DNA from: Chitinophaga eiseniae
Lineage (GTDB): Bacteria > Bacteroidota > Bacteroidia > Chitinophagales > Chitinophagaceae
Reading direction: 5' to 3'
Length of the DNA: 64,000 bases
NCBI RefSeq assembly: GCF_900167135.1
Contig: NZ_FUWZ01000006.1
Span: forward strand, 62,001-126,000
Shown here: positions 59,215 to 64,000 of the stretch, piece after piece
Numbering within the stretch: position 1 is the first letter of the stretch
Layout of the letters: each line of letters begins with the position of its first letter
Notes under the pieces: generated by a model
Databases searched by the model: none
Seen by the model: the letters and a program-made list of their open reading frames with translations, nothing else
What the model was told of the DNA's origin: nothing
Program-made: the position numbers and the translations under genes

Positions 59215-59670
59215 ATGACTAAACGATCTTCACCGGCAAAAACAGGACCGCAGCACCTGGTCCTGCTATCGATAGACCTGCTGGACAGTTCTCTGCACTA
59301 TCCGGGAGACCATCCGCCGTTCGAAAGCTTTCATTTTGATGTGCATATCACCAGTAAAGCAGACGATGAAAAAAGCCAGGTACTGGTGGTAGTGACCATC
59401 GGTGTGCACCACGAAACCATTGCCAGTCAACTGGGAAGCCTCACCATCAACTGCACTTTTACCATGAGTAATTTTGCAGACGTGGTAAGGCTCAATGCGG
59501 CCGGACAGCCGGATATGCCGGATGATCTCGTCGAAACGCTTCACAGTACCGCACTCTCTACCGCGCGAGGCGTTATGTTCGCCACTTTCAGAGGTACCTT
59601 CCTGCATCATGCATTGTTACCGCTGATCACACCGGGCTCCCTCACAGAAGATAAAAAAATTAACAGCTAA
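59215..59670 (+). CDS. SecB-like chaperone-domain protein
   Basis: A 151-residue cytoplasmic protein without signal peptide. It has four beta strands at about residues 36-88 (FESFHFDVHITSK, QVLVVVTIGVHHE, LTINCTFTMSNF) and a C-terminal helix with STARGVMFATFRGTFLHHAL then LPLITP. This strand-strand-helix plan and the phrase ARG...LP..x.P fit the SecB fold used by solitary and toxin-antitoxin-linked SecB-like chaperones. The match is by pattern only. It follows the XRE gene by 104 bases and lies 3 bases before the DUF486 gene. Confidence 0.5.
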   Translation: MTKRSSPAKTGPQHLVLLSIDLLDSSLHYPGDHPPFESFHFDVHITSKADDEKSQVLVVVTIGVHHETIASQLGSLTINCTFTMSNFADVVRLNAAGQPDMPDDLVETLHSTALSTARGVMFATFRGTFLHHALLPLITPGSLTEDKKINS

Positions 59671-59673
59671 TTT

Positions 59674-60003
59674 ATGCGCACGGTTATCCTGTTGCTTATT
59701 TCCAACACCTTTATGACTTTCGCCTGGTACGGACATCTCAAACATCAGGATACTGCCCTGTGGAAGGTAATACTGATCAGCTGGGGCATCGCTTTCTTTG
59801 AATATTGTTTTATGGTGCCGGCCAACCGTCTGGGCGCACAGGAAGGTTTCAGCGGCTTCCAGCTTAAAACCATTCAGGAAGTCATCACCCTCACCGTTTT
59901 CAGCGTTTTCGCCGTCTTCTTTCTGAAGGAACCGCTTCGCTGGAATTACCTGGTCTCTTTTGCTTTTCTTATCGGCGCCGTGTATTTTATGTTTAAAAAG
60001 TAG
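59674..60003 (+). CDS. DMT family (DUF486) small membrane protein
   Basis: A 109-residue protein with four helices matching DUF486: VILLLISNTFMTFAWYGHLK, ISWGIAFFEYCFMVPANRLG, the conserved QEGFSGFQLKTIQEVITLTV and the C-terminal YLVSFAFLIGAVYFMFKK. DUF486 proteins are short relatives of drug/metabolite transporters with unknown substrate. It is separated from the SecB-like gene by 3 bases, so it is probably in the same transcript although no functional link is evident. Confidence 0.88.
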   Translation: MRTVILLLISNTFMTFAWYGHLKHQDTALWKVILISWGIAFFEYCFMVPANRLGAQEGFSGFQLKTIQEVITLTVFSVFAVFFLKEPLRWNYLVSFAFLIGAVYFMFKK

Positions 60004-60037
60004 CGGGATTTTCGCGATTCCTGATTATCTTTAGCCA

Positions 60038-60637
60038 TTGCATCTCAATCAACCTGAAAATAACCGGCCATCCAAATTGAGGGAGGAAGCGAATATACAA
60101 TTGCTGGTGGAACGCATAGCGTCGCTGGGCGACGAACAGGCTTACAAGGCCCTGTTCCGGCTGTTCTATAAACCACTGAGCCAGTTTGCCTTCTCCATTG
60201 TTAAATCATGGGAATCGGCCGAAGAAGTGGCTTCCGACGTGTTCATGAATATATGGAGAAACCGGGAACGGCTGCTGCAGGTGCAGAATATTAAAGTATA
60301 CCTGTACGTCTCCGCTAAAAATATCTCCCTGAATTACCTCACCCGTGCCTCCAGGACCCAGCATTTCAGTCTCGACGAACTGGAAGTGGATGTCAGCGGC
60401 GGCTATGCCACGCCGGAACAAATATTTATCTCCGGGGAAATGGTCAAAAGAATAGAGGCGGCCATCAACCAACTTCCTCCCAAACGGAAGATGATCTTCA
60501 AACTGATCCGGGAAGACGGGCTGAAGTACAAGGAAGTGGCCCAGATACTGGACATTTCCGTGAACACCATCGATGTGCACATGGCGCAGGCGCTCAAAAA
60601 AATCAGTGAAGTCATCCACCTTCATTTCTCCCGCTAA
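60038..60637 (+). CDS. ECF RNA polymerase sigma factor
   Basis: A 199-residue ECF sigma heading the third sigma-FecR-SusC locus. Region 2: LFRLFYKPLSQFAFSIVKSW and SAEEVASDVFMNIWRNRERL; region 4: LPPKRKMIFKLIREDGLKYK and AQILDISVNTIDVHMAQALK. The start is TTG at 60038, since the frame has no ATG near the N terminus. A TATCTTTA box (60026-60033), one base off consensus, ends 4 bases before it. Confidence 0.92.
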   Translation: MHLNQPENNRPSKLREEANIQLLVERIASLGDEQAYKALFRLFYKPLSQFAFSIVKSWESAEEVASDVFMNIWRNRERLLQVQNIKVYLYVSAKNISLNYLTRASRTQHFSLDELEVDVSGGYATPEQIFISGEMVKRIEAAINQLPPKRKMIFKLIREDGLKYKEVAQILDISVNTIDVHMAQALKKISEVIHLHFSR

Positions 60638-60725
60638 AAAAAAATAAAAAAAATTTCAGGAGGGAATAGTAGATTTTGAAAATCTGCATGTCCTTCTATT
60701 ACAATCATGCTTTTGCATCAACGAC

Positions 60726-61781
60726 ATGGAACAGGAAAGAATTTGGTTATTGCTGGGAAGAAAGGTATCGGGCGAAGCCTCTATGGCTGAATTGCGCGAG
60801 CTGGAGGAATTGTTGGTGCAATATCCGGAGTTACGGTACCAGGTGTCGGTGCTCAGCAGTATGCCCGTGCCGGAAACGACACCAGCGTGGACAGAAAAAA
60901 CCGAACTGGCGCTGGAAAAACACCTGCTCAGGATCGGTAGCGATCTGGGCACAGCGGAACAGCCGGCAGAAAACAACGTCCGTCACCGGAAAAGCAGGGC
61001 AGGCGTACTGGTAGCCTTGTCGTCGCTGGTGGTATTGTTGGGCGGGTATTGTCTTTTCCTGCTCAACAGCAAAACGACGCCGAAAGTGCCGGCGGAAATG
61101 GCGGAGATTCAGACCAGGAATGGCTCCCGGTCCCGCGCCACCTTGCCGGACGGTACTGAAGTTTGGCTCAACGGCGGCAGCCGTATCACCTACCAGCGCG
61201 ATATGAACACACAGCAGAAAAGGGAAGTGTACCTCTCCGGGGAGGCTTACTTTAAAGTGGCCAAAGACGCGGAGAACCCGTTTGTGGTGAAAACCGAACG
61301 CCTGGAGGTCAATGTACTGGGGACCGCTTTTAATGTAAAAGCCTACCCCAATGAAGAGCAAACGGAAACATCCCTGATCTCCGGATCGGTGGAAGTAGTA
61401 CCGGCCAACGACCAGGAACGCCGTGTACAGCTGCAACCCAATCAGAAATTTATTATCAGACATACACAGGACGGCAATGCCAGACCCTCACTGGGTTACA
61501 GTGTGGAACAGGTGAGAATGAACGGGCAGAACGACCTTATCAACGAAACCGCCTGGTGCGACAACATCCTGGTTTTTGACAACGAAAACTTCGGGTCCGT
61601 GGCACTGAAAATGGAACGCTGGTTTGGCGTGAAGGTCTATCTGACAGATAAAAAACTGAAGGCATACCGGTTTACAGGTACCTTTAAAAATGAATCGCTT
61701 CCGCAGATTCTGGAAGCGCTGAAGGTTACATCATCTTTCCGTTGCGAGATAAAAGGCAACGAGGTATTTATCAACCAGTAG
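60726..61781 (+). CDS. FecR family anti-sigma factor
   Basis: A 351-residue inner-membrane regulator. The cytoplasmic part (about residues 1-95) starts ERIWLLLGRKVSGEASMAEL; one helix follows (GVLVALSSLVVLLGGYCLFL); the FecR domain spans about 135-235 (ATLPDGTEVWLNGGSRITYQ, VYLSGEAYFKVAKDAENPFV, EVNVLGTAFNVKAYP); DUF4974 ends the protein (NFGSVALKMERWFGVKVYLT). It lies 88 bases after its sigma factor. Confidence 0.93.
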   Translation: MEQERIWLLLGRKVSGEASMAELRELEELLVQYPELRYQVSVLSSMPVPETTPAWTEKTELALEKHLLRIGSDLGTAEQPAENNVRHRKSRAGVLVALSSLVVLLGGYCLFLLNSKTTPKVPAEMAEIQTRNGSRSRATLPDGTEVWLNGGSRITYQRDMNTQQKREVYLSGEAYFKVAKDAENPFVVKTERLEVNVLGTAFNVKAYPNEEQTETSLISGSVEVVPANDQERRVQLQPNQKFIIRHTQDGNARPSLGYSVEQVRMNGQNDLINETAWCDNILVFDNENFGSVALKMERWFGVKVYLTDKKLKAYRFTGTFKNESLPQILEALKVTSSFRCEIKGNEVFINQ

Positions 61782-61828
61782 CATAATTATGTCTGACAAA
61801 AGAGAAAAGATACCATTGGCATAAAAAA

Positions 61829-61856
61829 AGGGCAAATGCTGCAAACATTTACCCTT
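61829..61856 (+). terminator. Probable terminator after the FecR gene
   Basis: Stem agggcaaatg / catttaccct (one mismatch) with a short loop, followed by ttt; 47 bases past the stop. If it works, the SusC gene needs its own promoter or read-through. A 9-bp inverted repeat with an A-rich loop (61932-61958) lies further on. Confidence 0.5.
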
Positions 61857-62001
61857 TAGTTCAGATCCAACGGCAGGTAGCTTCACTTGGCAATGTAGTA
61901 CTGTCGTCGTTTTATTGACCTTTAACAACCTAAATGTATGCAAAAAAAACATACATTTTGTCATCCTTTTGCACATACATAAGGAAAATGTTGTACTGCT
62001 A

Positions 62002-64000
62002 ATGAAACTGGTATCCTTTATTATTCTGATTACCTCTTTGCATATAACAGGCCGCGTATTTGGTCAAAGTGAGCGGATATCGGTGAAAGCAGATCAAATG
62101 CCGCTGACACGCCTGTTAAAATTGATGGAGAAAAAAAGTAGTTATCGTTTCGTATACCGCAACGATCTGATACCCGCACATGTCCGGGTTACTATCGACT
62201 TGAAAGAGGAACCAGCAGAGGAAGCCCTCCGGCAGATATTGCAGGGAACAGGGCTCACTTACAAACCGCTGACCAATGGCCTTATTGCCATCGTACCCGG
62301 TACGCAGGCAGCTATCCCGGATATCGTCGTCAGCGGTCAGGTGACTGATAATACCGGTCACCCGCTGCCAGGGGTAAGCATCCGGATTGCCGGCGTCAAT
62401 AAAGGCGCAACCACCGGTACTGACGGGCAGTTCCGGATGATGGCCCCTCCAACGGGAACACTGGTTTGCTCTTTTATCGGTTATGAAGAACAGAAAATAG
62501 CGATCGGTCACAGATCGATGTTGAATATCGTCCTGAAGGACGACGCCAGGGGACTGAACGAAGTAGTGGTAGTGGCTTATGGCGTTCAAACAAAAGGTTC
62601 TTTGACAGGTTCAGCTGTTATGGTTAATTCGGCCTTGTACGACAAAGCCCCCCGTAGCAGCTTCCAGGAAAGTTTACAGGGAAATGTCCCGGGACTTCAA
62701 TCCTTGAATGGTTCCGGTCAGCCCGGATCGGTGCCCAGCATCCGTATCCGTGGCATAGGCTCTATCACTGCCGGCAGCACCCCGCTATACGTAGTGGATG
62801 GTGTACCGGTAGTGACAGACGACCTCACCGACTTTAATGTGAATTCATTAGCCGGTATCAACAGCGCTGATATCGCGTCCATCTCTGTGCTCAAAGACGC
62901 TGCGGCAGCTTCTATATACGGCTCCCGCGCCGCCAACGGCGTGATCCTCATCACCACCAAAACCGGCAGTCCGGGACGCACGCGGATCAGCCTCAGCGCA
63001 CAACAGGGCGTGAACACCCTGACCATCCCCAAAAGCAACTATCCGCTCAATAACCGTGAGATGATGGAACTGCTGCGGGAAGGTTGGTACAACAAAAACG
63101 ATGGTACCGGGGAAGCCGGTTTTATACGGGAACTACAGGCCCGTGGCATCGACAGCACCGTCAATACCGACTGGATAAAGTTATTGACCCGCTCCGGCAG
63201 CTACACGCAGGCCAATCTCTCTGCTGCCGGCGGTACAGACAAAACCCGGTTTTATGTGTCCGGCGGTTTTTATGATTCCAAATCCGCACTCCGCGGGGTC
63301 GACTACCAGCGGATGACCGGCAAACTCAATCTGAGCAATCAGGCCACCAGCAGGTTCTCTTTTAATGTCAACCTGTCGCTGGTATACCAGAAAGCCAATG
63401 CAGTAGGGGATGTGGGACTACTGGCCAACCCGGTCCGCTCACTCGCCCGCATGCAGCCCTGGCTGAAAGTGTACAACCCGGACGGCTCGTACGATTTTAG
63501 CTACAACAATAGTTTCAACCCGATCGCGGTACTCACGGAGGTGACCCGGAGCGGTTCCATCTACGGACTGCTGGCCGGCGCAGGCGCTAAATATAATATC
63601 ACCAGCGACCTGTCTCTTGAGTCCAAGATCAGCCTTGATCTGAACTATGCCCGTAGCCACTCTTTCTATCCGCCCGCTTTTGGCGACGGCAGAAATACCA
63701 ATGGCAGGGCTTATGTCAACAATAATCTGTGGAACAACTGGGTATCCACCAGTATTCTGCGGTACCAGCACCGCTGGGGCCAACACGGCCTGAACACCTT
63801 TGCAGGATTTGAAGCGCAAAGCACCGGTAATACCGGCAACACCGCTTCGGCCACCAACTTCCTGCCCGGTAAAAGCGAACTTGCTGATGCCTCCAAGCCC
63901 GAATCCATTAGTTCGGTCAACGTCGCCAATTCTCTGACAGGCGTATTCCTCAACACCGGATATGACTATCAGCAAAAATATTATCTCTCCGGCTCCATCA
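62002..64000 (+). CDS. SusC/RagA-type TonB-linked outer-membrane protein (3' end outside window)
   Basis: The first 666 codons of a nutrient importer, open to the end of the window. Signal MKLVSFIILITSLHITGRVF; STN domain about residues 25-95 (ISVKADQMPLTRLLKLMEKK, AEEALRQILQGTGLTYKPL); carboxypeptidase-like domain about 110-195 (VSGQVTDNTGHPLPGVSIRI, GTLVCSFIGYEEQK); then LNEVVVVAYGVQTKGSLTGS, the SusC plug (PLYVVDGVPVVTDDLTDF, SVLKDAAAASIYGSRAANGV) and early barrel strands. The ATG at 62002 is the natural start. It completes the sigma-FecR-SusC order; a SusD gene, if any, would lie beyond 64000. Confidence 0.93.
   Translation, partial: MKLVSFIILITSLHITGRVFGQSERISVKADQMPLTRLLKLMEKKSSYRFVYRNDLIPAHVRVTIDLKEEPAEEALRQILQGTGLTYKPLTNGLIAIVPGTQAAIPDIVVSGQVTDNTGHPLPGVSIRIAGVNKGATTGTDGQFRMMAPPTGTLVCSFIGYEEQKIAIGHRSMLNIVLKDDARGLNEVVVVAYGVQTKGSLTGSAVMVNSALYDKAPRSSFQESLQGNVPGLQSLNGSGQPGSVPSIRIRGIGSITAGSTPLYVVDGVPVVTDDLTDFNVNSLAGINSADIASISVLKDAAAASIYGSRAANGVILITTKTGSPGRTRISLSAQQGVNTLTIPKSNYPLNNREMMELLREGWYNKNDGTGEAGFIRELQARGIDSTVNTDWIKLLTRSGSYTQANLSAAGGTDKTRFYVSGGFYDSKSALRGVDYQRMTGKLNLSNQATSRFSFNVNLSLVYQKANAVGDVGLLANPVRSLARMQPWLKVYNPDGSYDFSYNNSFNPIAVLTEVTRSGSIYGLLAGAGAKYNITSDLSLESKISLDLNYARSHSFYPPAFGDGRNTNGRAYVNNNLWNNWVSTSILRYQHRWGQHGLNTFAGFEAQSTGNTGNTASATNFLPGKSELADASKPESISSVNVANSLTGVFLNTGYDYQQKYYLSGSI

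Noticed and set aside
1..64000. CRISPR arrays, rRNA, tRNA, transposases, prophage genes
   Set aside because: I looked for regularly spaced repeats, tRNA-like cloverleaves, rRNA signatures and transposase or integrase motifs and found none that hold up in this window.

Overview
The window reads as a chromosomal segment of a Bacteroidota bacterium, most probably a Chitinophaga-like member of the Chitinophagaceae. Pointers: three sigma/anti-sigma/TonB-receptor loci (FecI-FecR-SusC or TonB receptor), DUF4249 and DUF4142 lipoproteins, a DUF3276 PUR protein, near absence of Shine-Dalgarno sequences, and -7 boxes of the TAnnTTTG type ahead of many genes. Function calls rest on motif recognition in the translated sequence; no database search was possible.

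Layout. 1-3.7 kb: end of an RND efflux operon, then MarC-like and TRIC-like membrane proteins. 4-9 kb: secreted dipeptidyl-peptidase-IV-type peptidase, small membrane proteins and ornithine aminotransferase, with two palindromic intergenic elements. 8.8-14.1 kb: leftward locus sigma - FecR - TonB receptor - DUF4249. 14.4-26 kb: GH3 glycosidase, two tandem paralogous lipoproteins, acyl-CoA dehydrogenase, Tat-exported SGNH hydrolase, small lipoprotein, alpha/beta hydrolase and a CPH-type copper/heavy-metal ATPase with a His-rich N terminus. 26-30 kb: SPFH/GYF protein, zinc-ribbon membrane protein and two DUF4142 lipoproteins duplicated together with their upstream regions. 30-32.9 kb: leftward stress cluster (VOC dioxygenase, an alpha/beta-hydrolase remnant, OsmC, YjdI-CDGSH fusion, YjdJ-like acetyltransferase) plus YceI. 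33-38 kb: TolC-HlyD-two ABC-2 permeases without an ATPase gene. 38-52 kb: mostly housekeeping (exonuclease/GIY-YIG protein, purC, ABC exporter, PUR protein, pgi, TspO-like, prfB with a programmed frameshift, pruA, peroxiredoxin, beta-barrel protein, pyrR, pyrB). 51.8-56.9 kb: a second sigma/FecR/SusC locus, lacking SusD. 57-60 kb: a secreted protein with a hexapeptide Asp-Ser repeat, then a toxin / XRE antitoxin / SecB-like chaperone array. 60-64 kb: a third sigma/FecR/SusC locus cut off by the window end.

How the parts fit. The three sigma/anti-sigma/receptor loci probably each sense and import a nutrient across the outer membrane; the GH3 enzyme, esterases and peptidase fit a polymer-degrading lifestyle. 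RocD and PruA can feed ornithine-derived glutamate semialdehyde to glutamate, though their genes lie 38 kb apart. The most notable candidate system is the toxin-antitoxin-SecB-like array at 58.1-59.7 kb, with direct repeats upstream that could be its operator. Other points of note: a UAA-type prfB frameshift, -7 boxes sitting 4-7 bases before several start codons (suggesting leaderless mRNAs), a 41-codon gene remnant, and a CDGSH-like domain missing one cysteine.
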